From Vombatus ursinus (taxonomy: Eukaryota > Chordata > Mammalia > Diprotodontia > Vombatidae), in the NCBI RefSeq assembly GCF_900497805.2, contig NW_020954610.1:34440835-34504834 (forward strand): 64,000 bases of DNA. Reading direction: 5' to 3'. The notes beneath the pieces are model-generated. The model saw only the letters and a list, made by a program, of their open reading frames with translations. It made no database searches and was not told the DNA's origin. Below are positions 12,565-23,869 of the stretch, piece by piece. A program made the position numbers and the translations under genes. How positions within the stretch are numbered: position 1 is the stretch's first letter; every line of letters starts with the position of its first letter.

Positions 12565-12806
12565 TACGGCAACTAGGTGGGGCAGGGAGATAGAGTTCCA
12601 GGCCTGGATTCAGGGAAACTCAATGAGTTCAAATCTGGCCTCAAACACTAAATAACTGTGTGACCCTAAGTAAGTCACTTCACCCTGTTTGCCTCAGTTT
12701 CCTCATCTGTAAAACTGAGTTGGAGAGGAAATGGCAAACCACTCTAGTATCTGCCAAGAAAACCTCAAATGGAGTCATGAAGATTTGGACATGACTAAAC
12801 AACAAC
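12565..12806 (+). mobile_element. MAR1-type SINE with RTE/BovB-like tail
   Basis: It has a tRNA-derived head (GGCAACTAGGTGG), the AACTGTGTGACC core and TCAGTTTCCTCATCTGTAAA. The long tail GGAAATGGCAAACCACTC continues to GGAGTCATGAAGATTTGGAC and ATGACTAAACAACAACAAAA, which resembles the BovB/RTE 3' end. Near-perfect 10-bp duplications AAAGGTGAGG (12555-12564) and AAAAGTGAGG (12807-12816) flank it. Confidence 0.85.
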
Positions 12807-12949
12807 AAAAGTGAGGGGAGGCAGATTGTGAAGGGCTTTGAATTTGAGTCTAGCAATCCTGTCAGGGGATAGGTAACACATTTCATCACAGTTCTTAAGG
12901 ATTTCAAAGATGTTTTTCTTTACAATGCTTTTGCCTCAGGATAAATTCT

Positions 12950-13345
12950 GCTTATATCCCCATGCATCATTTAATCAGACCTCATAGCCTCTGTCCAATC
13001 TAGAATGTTTCAGTCTGAATGCTAATAGGTCTCTTCTGGTTATTGGACTTTTTTGAGGTTCCGAAGGTTCCCATTCTGTGTTTTCTGACTCTTGCTGCCT
13101 CAGGAAAAAGAACTTTGCAGGTTCTACAGCTATACTTATCTCCCATGGCTGCTCACACTGGTTGGTTTGGGGTTTATTGGATGCCCCCTATGTTACTGTC
13201 CAAGGGCTTTTGGTTGACTCTTTGTTCAGTATATAAGAAGTTAATGCAGTTTCTCCTTGGATTATTTAATCATTATTTGGTTGGGTGTGAATTCCAATAT
13301 TGGAGCTGCACAGTAAACCTCTTTTCAGGTAGCCATCTTGGCTAG
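12950..13345 (-). repeat. Possible L1 5' leader, antisense
   Basis: The right end reads GTAGCCATCTTGGCTAG, the reverse of the AGCCAAGATGGCT motif found at L1 5' ends. The rest is GC-richer than its flanks, as in L1 leaders. The open frame at 13019-13345 has no recognisable family and I treat it as chance. A subfamily cannot be given. Confidence 0.45.
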
Positions 13346-13354
13346 AAGTAAGTG

Positions 13355-14820
13355 TGCATTTTTAAAATGACATTTTTTTCAATTATTGAGCAATTTTTTT
13401 CTATCTCCCACCTACCTCCCCACACTAAAAAAATCAAAAATAAAACCTTTGGGATGAATAATTATAGTCAAGCAAAAGAAATTCCTCATATTGGCTGTAT
13501 CCCAAAATCTCTCTCATTCTTCATACTAGTCTAATATCTTTTAAAAGGTGGACAACATTCTTCAGTTTTCCAGAATCATAGTTAATCAATGTGTTGATCA
13601 GAATTCTTATGTCTTTCAAAATTGTTCATTTTAAACATATTGATGGTACAGTATAATTTTTCCCTCAATTTGGTTGAATTCACTCTGTATCATTTCATAT
13701 AAGTCTTACCATTTTTTTTTCAAAAACCATCTTATTCATGATTTCTTACAACACAAAAGTAATCTATTACATTCATATATGTATTTTCTAACTGATGGGT
13801 GTAAAGTGGAACTTTAGGATTCCTTTAATTAATATTTCTCTAATTATTATTTTGAAGCATTTTTTCATGTAACTACAGATAATTTGTATTTCTTCTCTTA
13901 AGAACTTCCTATTCATATACATTGACCATTTTTCAATTGTGGAATAGATGTCTTTCTTATAAATTTTAAAAAATTACTTATATATCTTGGAAATGAGATC
14001 TTTTCAGAGAAGTTTTATGTAAAGATTTTTTCCAAGTTGATTGTTTTCCTTCTAATCTTAGCTTCATTGGATTAAACTGAGTAACCCCTTTTTAATTTAC
14101 ATAATAAAATTTGACCTGTGTTTGTCATGATTTCTTCCTTTATGCATAGAGCTGCAAATTAATCTATTTCATTAATTTGTTTATGATGTGACATTTTAGA
14201 TCTAGGTCATGTATCCATTTGGAGTTTATCTTGATAAGATTGTATTGTATTGGTTTAATCCTAATTTCTGGCATACTGTTGTCTAGTTTTCCCAGCAGTT
14301 TTTGTCACATGATAGGTCTTTACCCTTAGTAGCTGAAATCTTTGGGTTTATTGAATACTTTGCTACTGTATTTGTTTACTTCCGTCTGTTGTATATCTAA
14401 ACTGCTCCATTGATAGACATCTCTATTTTTAACCAATACCAAACTGTTTTGATGGTTACTACTTTGTAGCGTACTTTGAGATCTGATACTGTTAGGCCAG
14501 CTTTTTCTGACTTTTTTCATCATTTCCCTTTAGGTTCCTTTAGATGAATTTCATTACTATTGTTACTAACTTCATAGAGCAATCCTTTAGAAGATTAATT
14601 GTTATGGCACTGAATAAGTAAATTAATTTAACTAATCTTGTCTTTTTTATTATATTGGCTTGATCTATCCATGATCAATTAATATTGCTCTAATTATTTA
14701 GGTCTAACTTCATTTCTGCAAAAACTGTTCTATAATTGCATTCTGTGTATATTTTTGTATGTGGATTACCAAGTTTTTTTATGATTCTGAAGCTATTTTA
14801 TTTTTTAAAATAAGTTTTTA
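13355..14820 (-). mobile_element. L1 LINE 3' part, antisense
   Basis: From left to right it reads reversed L1 3' UTR (ATCTCCCACCTACCTCCCC), then reversed ORF2 C-terminal text (GAACATTTTTTCATG-like at about 13855, GTTTTGATGGTTACTACTTT at about 14448, GAGATCTGATACTGTTAGGC at about 14478) towards the RT. Many changes; an old copy. Confidence 0.75.
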
Positions 14821-14989
14821 TTAATATCTTTTATTTTTTGCATCATCATAATTCTCTCCAATGCCCTTTTCCCTTTTCCTGTCAGAGGCCCATCTTATCT
14901 AACAAATAGCCTTTTTAAGGACAGAAAAAAAACCCAAAAGCTTTGACCAACTTTAACATCAAATTAAAAATCAAGAAATAGACTAGGAA

Positions 14990-16180
14990 ATGAGCAAACA
15001 ATAAAAAAGGACCTGATCATAAAAAGTTACTATGGTGACAGGGAAGATCAAAATGCAAACTCAGAAGAGAATATAGTCAAAAATGCTATATCCAAAGCTT
15101 CAAAGAAAAATGTGAATTGATCTCAGGCCCAAAAAATAATTCCTGGAGGATTTCAAAAAGGGTTTTAAAAATCAAATAAGAGAGGTAGAGGAAAAATTGG
15201 GAAAGTAAATGAGCTTGATGCAAGAAAACCATGAAAAAAGAAGTAAAAGCTTCATAAAGGAGGCACAGGAAATATGAAGAAAATAACACCTTAAAAAGCC
15301 AGAATTAACCAAATGGTAAAGAGGCACAAAAATCCCCTGAAGAGAAGAACTCCTTAAAAAGCAAGATTGGTCAAATGGAAAAGGAGGTACAAATATTCAC
15401 TGGAAAAAAAAGAACTTTTTAAAAAGTAAAATTGTCCAGATGGAAAAGGAAGTATAAAAGTTCACTGAAGAAAATTGTTTTAAAAAAGTAGAATTGGGAA
15501 AGTTGAAGCTAATGACTCCATAAGACATCAAGAAACAAGAAATAATTTCTAAAAAACCAATAAAACAAAATTTTAAAAATGAAAAAATAGAAGAAAATGT
15601 GAAATATCTCATTGGAAAAACAAATGACCTGGAAAAAGATCAAGGAGAGATAATTTAAGAATTCTTAGACTACCTGAAAGCCGTCATTCAAAAAAAAAAA
15701 ACCTAGACATCATCTTTCAAGAAATTAGCAAGGACAACTGCCTGATATTCTAGAACCAGTGAGTGGAATAGAAATTAAAATAAACCAACTGATCACTTTT
15801 TGAAAGTCATCCCAAAATGAAAACTTCCAGGAATATTATGGCCAAATTCCAGAGCTTTCGGGTGAAGGAGAAAATATTGAAAGCAGCCAGAAAGGAAGGA
15901 AGGAAGGAAGAAAGGAAGGTTGTGGAACTACAATCAGGATAATAGAAGATTTAGAAGCTTCTACATTGAAGGATCAGAGGGGTTGGAATATAATATTCCA
16001 GAAGGCAAAGGAACTAGGATTACAATCAAGAATCACCTATTCAGAAAAACTGAATATAATCCTTCAGGTGAAAAGATGGATATTCAATGAAATGGAAGAC
16101 TTTTGAGTATTCCTGATGAAAGATCAGAACTGATTAGAAAATTTGACATTCAAACACAAGATTCAAAGGTAAATAGAAAA
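14990..16180 (+). pseudogene. L1 ORF1 remnant
   Basis: Start ATGAGCAAACAATAA, with an early stop, then coiled-coil repeats (QMEKEVQ-like at about 15375-15480), a conserved block near 15620-15790 (LEKD..REI, HHLSRN-like) and the C-terminal block ending near 16180. Frame changes and stops are numerous. Compared with the ORF1 at 56889 it has gained an extra coiled-coil repeat unit. Confidence 0.75.
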
Positions 16181-17302
16181 AAGGAATCATAAGGGATTCA
16201 ATGAAGTTTAATTGTTTACATTGTTACATGGGAAGATGATACTTGTAACTCCTAAAAACTTTATCAGTATTAGAGTACTTAGAGTATCCAGAGGGTATAG
16301 GTATGAATTGAATATGATGGGATGCTATCCAAAAATATTAAATTAAGGGGTGAAGAAGAAGAATACTCTAGGAGAAGGGGAAAGGGAGAAGTAGAATGGG
16401 GTAAATTATCTCACAAAAAAGAGGCATGAAAGAACTTTTACATTGGAGAAGATGAGGGAGTTGGGGGGAGGGGAGTGCTTGAACTCTCATTAGAATTGAC
16501 TCAAAGAAGGAATAATACACATGCTCAATTGAGTATAGGAATCTATCATATCCTACAGAAAACTAAGTCAAATTTATAAAAATAAGATCCATTCCCCCAA
16601 TTAATAAATGGACAAAGAATATGAATAGGCAGTTTTCAGATGAAGTCATCAAAGCTATCTATAGCTTTATTTATATGAAAAAGTACTCTAAATCACTATT
16701 AATTAGAGAAATGCAAATTAAAACAACTTTGAGGTACCACCCCACACCTGTGAGATTTCCTAATATGACAGAAAAGAAAAATGACAAATGTTGAATGGGA
16801 TGTCAGAAAATAGAGACACTAATGCACTGTTGTTGGAGTTGTGAATGGATTCAACCATTGTGGAGAGCAATTTGTAACCATGCCAAAAGGGCTATAAAAT
16901 CATCCATACCCTTTGACTCAGCAATATCACTACTAGGTCCCAAAGTGATTTTAAAAAAAAGGGGGGAAAGGACTCATATGTACAAGAATTTTATAGCACT
17001 CTCTTTGTGGTGGCAAAGAATTCAAAATAGAGTGGATGCTCATCAACTGGGGAATAGCTGAACAAGTTGTGATACATTATTATGATGGGATACTATTGTA
17101 CTATAAAAAATAATGAGCAGAATACTCTCAGAAAAAAACTGGAAAGATTTACATGAACTGATGCTGAGTAAAGTGAACAGAACCAGGATACATTACACAT
17201 TAATAGCAATATTACATGATGATCAAGTGTGAATGACAGCTATTCTCATCTCCAAGATCCAATATTCACAGATCCAAAACAATCCCGAAAAACTTATGAT
17301 GA

Positions 17303-17895
17303 TGTGGGGATTAAACTTGTCCAACCTACAATAAAAGAGACTGAGGCAAAGCTCTCAGTCAATGGCACTTTATTAAAAGGCCCATGGTCCCCTCTAATAA
17401 AGTGGACCTCAGATCTTTCTCCTGATCTGAGATATCCTCTTCTTCCAGTACCATGTTTTTATAGTTTGATATCCAAATATGAAAAAGACGCATGCTAAAA
17501 TGCCTCATTGGTTGACAGCCCTTGCTCTTGAGGTCCAAAATGATATATCAGCAGGGGGTCACAAGTTGGGCTAAGATGGGGCATCTCCACTGACTAAAGT
17601 GGTCATAGGATGGTCACTTCATGTTGCACAAGAAAGAGAGGTCCAGATTTATAAAAATAAGTGGGAGGACTTTCCATGGAATTGAATCACCTCTGCCATA
17701 CTAGGCTTGGTCACCATGACAAGGAAAAAGAAGGGTGGAGGGCCTTTCTATGATTAAGCAAGTGAACTTACAATCAGCAGCTCATAGCTCTGGGGCCTAT
17801 TATACAGAACTTATAATCACTACCCCAATAGAATTGTATCAAATTATTAATACTGATTGGAATAGAGTAGGGGTCCAAATGAATTATTTCTCACA
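17303..17895 (-). mobile_element. Solo LTR, ERV1-like
   Basis: 593-bp LTR on the minus strand, starting TGTGAGAAATAATT and ending in CA, with an AATAAAG poly(A) signal in the expected place (about 17366-17372 on the other strand). It is flanked by a perfect 4-bp duplication ATGA (17299-17302 and 17896-17899), the length usual for gamma/ERV1 elements. It sits in L1 3' UTR text that joins cleanly across it. No internal region remains. Confidence 0.75.
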
Positions 17896-18199
17896 ATGAA
17901 AAAATGTTTTCAAGAAAACAAACTATAGAGTCTCATTGTATACTGAAGCATTTTTTTTGCTTTATTTTTCTTGTTTTTCTTTTTGTAAGTTTTCTTTCAC
18001 AGACTGAGTAATATGGAAATATATTTTGCATGACTGCACATCTGTACCCTATATCAAATTGTTTGCTTCTCAATGAGGAGTGAGAGGAGGGAGGGAGAGA
18101 ATTTGAAACTCAAAAAACTTAAAATAATATAGAAAATTGTTTTTACATGTTATTAGGAAAAATAAAAAAATAAATATATTAAAATCTTAAAAAAAAAAA

Positions 18200-20169
18200 G
18201 AAATTAACACAATTTTCCAAATTAAAAATGTGCCCACCTTCCTTTTTCTCCTACTACTTTTAGAATCTGGAGAGAGTTAACACTTAATAATTTACAAATC
18301 AAGAGATCTATATTTCTCTCACACCCTTCACCAACATTAATTATAAAAACAGCTTTTACAATGTTAATATACATTTTAAACAAATCAATGAAATCCTAAA
18401 GTGATTACATTTAAGGTCATAGAAAAGTCCTGATCAAGATGTTTTACAAAGAAAAGTCCTGATCAAGGTGTTTTACAAGACAAAAAACCCTTATTTTTGC
18501 AGTTTTAAACACATTGTCCTGATGTCAGATATATTGGGGGGGGGACACAGTTCTCTATATTTATTTAAAACATGAACTACGAACTTTAGCTTTAGATTTA
18601 ACTAAACCTAAATTCATCTAACTTTGGCATAGCAAAAAACTCTCTTAGCTTTCCCTCATCAGTCCTTGCTATTTTTGAACTGTTCACCTAGATTTTTATC
18701 ACTATAAAGCTGTTGCTAGAACTTCATCCAAAGAAAAATACTTGGCACTTTTTACTCAGCAAGAAAGGTTCTTTCTCTGATTCCACCTCCCAAACCAACT
18801 CCTGGGAGAGTTTCACCCTGCTTTTTCAGTTCCCTTACTTAACAAGTTAATCTTAGAAAATCTCACACAACAGACACAGAGACAAACTTGATTAGAGCCT
18901 TAGTGACCCAGAAAGAGAAAAGTTGAGATTAAAACTACTTTCTCTCCTTGCTTTAATATCTCACTTGGTTTACTCACTTTACCTGACAGCAAGAATCTTT
19001 ATGACTTAGCTCTGCCTGAAAACGCTAATAATAAGGCCTCAGGGCACTCGAGCAATTTTACACATCTCCACAGCTTTACTTAAAGAGTTTCTTTCACACA
19101 CACACAGATTTAATTTATATATAACCCCTAAAAGTTGAAACCAAGGATTGTGGCTTTAGAGATTCTCTCATAGATTATTGGCCTGCCGGATTTCCCTTCT
19201 TGAAACTCTAGTCCTGCAAGAAATTCAGAATATATTGCTGGTATTTTGGGGGCTTACCAAGTAATTGGTTTTGTAAACTGAATATCCATAATACTTCAAA
19301 TTTCCCAGGTGGCCCTTTATTGCACAGACAGATTTTCTGTCTCTCATCCCCATATAGCTTACTTCAGAGGAGCTTTTTCTAGTAGACACATCTACCTGAC
19401 AATTGCCTCCCTGTGAGAGTGAAAAGTAGAAAAAAGCTGCAACACAAACAGACCTATAGACATATATATGCTTACCCAGATAAAATTTACTTATTGGTAA
19501 AAGGGAGATCAAGCCCAGAATCCTGACAGAGAACTCTCCCTGTGGAGAAACTCTCAATATGGGCCCAACTGAGAGGAGCTCTTTGGTAAGAATCTAGAGT
19601 GAAAGGCTCTGAACCTTTCATGGTCACCATAACTGTGATGATTAAAAGGTTTCCAGAGACATGATTTCTGAGTAATTTAACCGTTTTATTAATAAGACCA
19701 GAAGGTTACTAATAAAAAGACCTTTCAGCTGAATCTCAGACCAAAGACGATCATGGTGTGGGATTCACAGTTCATATACCCTTCAAAACAGTATATTGGT
19801 TCATCAAACAGCAATCAAATCTAATTGGTTAATGTGATTGGAGGTGGGCTATATTAAAATGGAAGACTGAGTATCTCTTGGATAGGTAAAGTATCTCTAT
19901 ATCAGACCACCCATAGCTTTAGGCTATCAATTCAAAGAATGTATACCTCACCCAAGCCTAAGCGCTTAGAACACAACCTACTTCCCTGCCTTAGATTTAA
20001 TTCCTTGCAAAGCTGGGTGGGGTCTGCCTATGATTGAGGAGAGTCAATGCAATCCTATTATCAGTAATGTCCTTTAAGAAAAAAAAAACTACTTAAAATT
20101 AGGACTTTGGAAGAAGGGGGGAGCTCTGAATTTCCCCAAGATGTTGGTTATTAATAATTATTTCTCACA
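18200..20169 (-). mobile_element. Endogenous retrovirus fragment with 5' LTR, fossil
   Basis: A minus-strand LTR (19634-20169, 536 bp) starts TGTGAGAAATAATT and ends TCATCACA, with AATAAAA near its 3' side. To its left a non-coding-looking stretch (to about 18200) is read as the leader and start of the internal region. Its other end is cut by the L1 tail. The same 14-base LTR start is seen in the LTR at 17303-17895, so the two are probably related. Broken; no intact frame. A 29-bp unit is tandemly doubled at 18421-18478. Age: old. Confidence 0.55.
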
Positions 20170-20820
20170 CTATCAGGTTGGAACACTGCAGACAGAGACA
20201 TTTTCTTCCAGTTGTGTGTAACAACTATTCAGGAATATTATGTCTTGAGCATAAGAAGCAGGAGTTTAATGCCTGTTCTGAGGTGAACATAAAAAGTCAA
20301 AGATTGAAGACTGATAAACACTTGTTTTACCTGTGCTCAAACTAGGACTGTAATGGAAGAGAGCTTGTGCCACTATTATGTCCCTTCTGTAAAGAAAAAT
20401 TTTACCTGAGACACCAGTACTAGAGCATGAATGTAAACAAAGACAAAAATAAAACCTGGAAGTACTCAGACTCAGATGGCTGCCACTCATCAGCTTGTTA
20501 TAAAAATATCGTAGATTCAAAGAAAAGAGTAGCAATCAACAAAGGATACAGTGATGAAAAAAAAATAGTGAAGCTATAACAAAGACTGCATTGATGAGAT
20601 TAAAAATGAATGCTAATGGTGATAAATCATTGCCACAGACAGAAAGAATTTATTTTCATATATTCTTAACAAAGGGGAGCAAGGAGAAAAGCAAGCCAAT
20701 GTTCTTTTGTTGTAAGTGAAGTATTGGTAAAGTAGTAGATTTTTTTAGCCTCATTAACCAACCTTAAAAATTAGAACAATAAAGTAATGGCCAAGAAATT
20801 GAAGTTGTGTAAAATTTCAA
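20170..20820. other. Unassigned spacer
   Basis: No gene recognised. The 89-codon minus-strand open frame at 20266-20535 has no recognisable motif. It may belong to one of the retroviral fragments on either side. Confidence 0.3.
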
Positions 20821-20829
20821 TATGAAGGA

Positions 20830-21060
20830 ACCTTACCTTTGGATCAGTCTTTGGACATAAGGATTACCTAAGAAAAGTTGTTCTTTATACAATGGTGGAG
20901 ATTTCCTCATGTCTGTTCGTCCTTATGAGCATCACAAATGTTCAGATTCCTTAAGAGTCTGGCCTGTATGGTTCATCTTTAATAAACCTTATCTTTGACT
21001 GAAAGAAGACTTGGGTCGAATTCTTTCAGGTAAGACCCACATGTTGTGATTTTGGGGTCC
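20830..21060 (+). repeat. LTR-like fragment
   Basis: Contains AATAAA at 20981-20986, followed by a U5-like stretch with TTCTTTCAGGTAAGACCCAC and then GATTTTGGGGTCCCAGC, in the way a retroviral R/U5 meets a primer site. Both ends and the family are unclear. Confidence 0.4.
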
Positions 21061-21317
21061 CAGCACCTCTACCATCTACACCTCAACAACAATCATCAGG
21101 AAAATGATACATTTTAAAATTAATTTTTAAATATTAACACTATGAAAGATGATTTTAAATTTAGTTCCACTATGACAATGTTATTTACATAGTTTGATGA
21201 ATTTTTATATAATTTTTTGTAATTATGCTGAAAAAATTATTAAAATCAGCTTGGGACTGGCAACTAAGAATAAACATTCAAATTATAAACATGGCTATCT
21301 ATGTATATACAATAATT

Positions 21318-21465
21318 TCTCGTTTATCTTGTGCATAGGTTGTACATATTCATTTGCTTGTTGTATCCCTCAGGGACTTTTTTTTGCCTCTTTTTGTAAC
21401 CCCAGCACTTAACACAGCACCTGTTACATAGTAGATGCTTAATGTTTACTGACTGATTGACCCAT
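21318..21465 (+). repeat. L2 LINE 3' end
   Basis: Sense L2 3' UTR: TTGTATCCCTCAGGGACTTT, CCCCAGCACTTAACACAGCA, TACATAGTAGATGCTTAATG, ending in a TGACTGATTGA-type terminal repeat. Confidence 0.75.
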
Positions 21466-21611
21466 TAAGGTCTTCATCAATGGTAGCCCTGCCATCACTG
21501 AAATAGGGTTTTCCCTCTTCTTTCTCCCTTTTCAATCGTCCCCTTTGCTTCCCGACCTATTTGTTTGTCAGCTTTTTTTCAGCTTGAGAGATGTTAGCGA
21601 GGTCTTTTCTT

Positions 21612-21773
21612 TTGTTTGTTTGTTTGTTTGTTTTTTGGCTAGGCAATGGGGTTAAGTGACTTGCCCAGGGTCAAATAGTTAGTAAGTGTTATGTGTCTGA
21701 GACCATATTTGAGCTCAGGTCCTCCTGACTCTAGGGTCAGTGCTCTATTCACTGCTCCACTTAGCTGCCCCCT
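21612..21773 (-). mobile_element. MAR1/WSINE-type SINE, antisense
   Basis: Reversed tail (TTTG)n at the left, then AAGTGACTTGCCCAGGGTCA and TCAGGTCCTCCTGACTC, and the reversed head CACTTAGCTGCCCC at the right end. The target duplication is not clear. Confidence 0.85.
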
Positions 21774-22180
21774 TTATTTTCTCTTCATTTTAGCCTTTGA
21801 CTTCATTAGGGTACATCACATATGCCTTATATCTTCTTCATCCCCTCTTCCTTTTATTCATCCTCACATTCTATAAATTAGTCTCTCAAAAAACATTGAT
21901 TCACCTGTATGGAAAGTGTTATGAGTTTAGTCCATGATATTTTGGACTTGTTTCTACACCACCATTTCTACTTGACATCTACTTTCGAACTTGTTTCCCT
22001 GTGTACATTTAGGAAAAAAAAAAAACGCTTAGTTTTCTGTCTGTTGTTATTGTGGTGTTGTCCTTGGATGCTGTATTTTTTTAATCTTGTATTTATTTCT
22101 GTTGTTGCAAGAGTTTTAGAAGCAAATAATTTCTCTAGGTATGGTTTCCTTTCTATGAATGTTTTAAATACTTCCTTTTT
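21774..22180. other. Unassigned, T-rich
   Basis: No gene or repeat family recognised between the SINE and the L1 5' part. The open frame at 21909-22187 is low complexity and unsupported. Confidence 0.3.
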
Positions 22181-23560
22181 TTTTTAGTGTCTATGTTATA
22201 TCATTTATGATTGGATTCAGATTTGCAGGACAGGTCACCTTGAGCTGCATCTTGAGCTTCTTTGCTTTTTTGAATATATTACAGTCTTTCCTATGGTTTC
22301 TAATGTCATTCAAATTTCCTTTCCTTTATATTTGAAGGTCATTCTGGTCCCTTGGTCCCTAGTAGAATTTGCTATATTTCAATAGAATTGTCCAATTTAA
22401 CCACAAGATGTCTTAGAGTTTATAGCAGATGGTTTTTATTCAAGTGATCTGTGGATTTTTTAGATTGTCACTTCATCTTCTGTGCTCAGAAGTTCTGGGT
22501 ATTTTTCTTATACTATTTCTTTCCATTTGGTTCGGGTTTTTTTTTTTTTGAGTTTTTGGGTTCTTCTGGGAGACCTATAATCATTAGTTTGTCTCTACGC
22601 ATCCTGTCTTCAAGATCAATATGATTTGTTTGAATAGAGTGCATTTTTTTTAATATTACTGCTTCTTGCTTCTCTTCTATATTGACCTTCATTTCCATCC
22701 ATTTGCATTCCCAACCATTTATCCTCTCTTTTTCTTTGACGAGACTTGCCACTGTGGATTCAAGTTTTTCTATTTTGCCAATTATTTCTGCTGTTCAAGC
22801 TATAAATTCTATTCTCATAATTCTTATTTCACTTTTAAACCATTCAAGAACATCCTGCTATGGATCCATGCTTTCTTAGGAATCCACAGGGTCATCTACC
22901 TCCTCAAGTGTTGATTTATTTTCCTTTGTCTTGCAGTACTTATTCATAGATGCCTGACCTCTTTTCCCTGATCTGGAGACAAATTTCCTTTCCGTTATTA
23001 ATATCTTTTCTGTTGGTTTATCTGCATGTGATCAAGGTCTTTAATTGAGTTTTTTCCTCCTGAGAGTTTTGGTAATTTTAGATTTTTCTTTGTCTTTTCC
23101 TCCTACTTCTCACTTTCTGATACCCTCTCTTTTGATAGCAGTTTCCCTGTATCTCTGTCTAACTCTATCTCAAAACTCTCTTGGCCTCCTCTCATGCTGT
23201 GCCATTCATAATTGGCCAGTCTAGGTTTTTGCCCCAAGTGACTTCTAGGGGAACAGAACTGGCCTCAGTTGGATGCTGAATTCTTTCTCTCAGACTTAGT
23301 AAGGTGCCAAATAACTCCACATATATGTATCCTGTCCCGATTTCCAGTGGTCTAACTGAGGTCTGTTGTGCCACGGTATACTCTTCCTCCTCACTACTGT
23401 TGCATTGTTTGCTACTGTCACAGCTTGAGCAAATCTCTGTAGTTTCAATCTACACAGCACTGAGAGAAGGGGATGGGTAGGGTGGAGTGAGTACTTTTGC
23501 AAGTGCTATAATCATCTTGCTGCCAGTGCAGGCTAGCTGCCAGGATTGACAAAGGAAGGG
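22180..23560 (-). mobile_element. L1 LINE 5' part (ORF1 and leader), antisense
   Basis: The minus-strand frame at 22513-22752 contains HIDLEDRMRRDKLMIIGLPE, the conserved 'LEDR.RR.NL.I.GLPE' block of L1 ORF1. C-terminal ORF1 text (LRHLVVKLDNS) follows on the minus strand near 22400. To the right, 22980-23560 is GC-richer and fits a leader. The ORF is broken. The ORF1 block is closer to the general mammalian L1 type than to the young marsupial copies here, so it is old. Confidence 0.75.
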
Positions 23561-23590
23561 TTCTTGAGTGAGAGATTAGGTTAGGGAGTT

Positions 23591-23596
<6 letters not shown>

Positions 23597-23640
<44 letters not shown>
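23597..23640. repeat. (TC)n microsatellite
   Basis: Uninterrupted TC dinucleotide run of about 44 bp. Confidence 0.95.
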
Positions 23641-23642
<2 letters not shown>

Positions 23643-23869
23643 TCTCTATTTTATCTTGCTTGGGTTTTGGGGATCCTTGGTCATGTAGTAAGCTGAAATT
23701 GCTTTATCTCTGGAACATATCTTCTAAATGTTGAGAGTTTTGAGAGGTTGTGAGAAAATATCCAACCCTTGTTAGTCATATGACCCAGAAGCTCTGTAGT
23801 CATTTTAAATAGAATTTCTCTTTCTATTTCGTCCTGGTGAGGTGTTGATTAATATAGAAAAATGTTGAT

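Larger units (their letters stand above)
9565..12910 (-). repeat. L2 LINE, antisense, split by two insertions
   Basis: Three pieces form one copy: 9565-9863 (starting at the reversed L2 3' UTR, AAGGAACTCAGTCTAATAGG), 12454-12564, and 12807-12910 (AGATTGTGAAGGGCTTTGAA). The breaks are a degenerate L1 (9864-12453) and a MAR1 SINE (12565-12806). A TA-rich microsatellite at about 9640-9690 has expanded within it. It is too decayed to code. Confidence 0.7.
14935..18199 (+). mobile_element. L1 LINE lacking most of ORF2, carries a solo LTR
   Basis: ORF1 remains (14990-16180) are followed by inter-ORF sequence to about 16560. There the text switches directly to the ORF2 C-terminal region (AAACTAAGTCAAATTTATAA, about 16560), with the endonuclease and RT missing. 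ORF2 C-terminus and 3' UTR then run to the A-tail at 18190-18199, interrupted by an LTR at 17303-17895. About 3 kb is missing relative to the complete layout at 3.5-9.5 kb. A small GGAA tract lies at about 15894-15918. Confidence 0.75.

Noticed and set aside
13019-13345. 108-codon + strand frame
   Set aside because: Runs across a likely antisense L1 leader; Cys/Leu/Phe-rich composition fits chance translation.
18421-18478. Repeat array or CRISPR-like structure
   Set aside because: Only two tandem 29-bp units with no spacers, inside a retroviral fragment.
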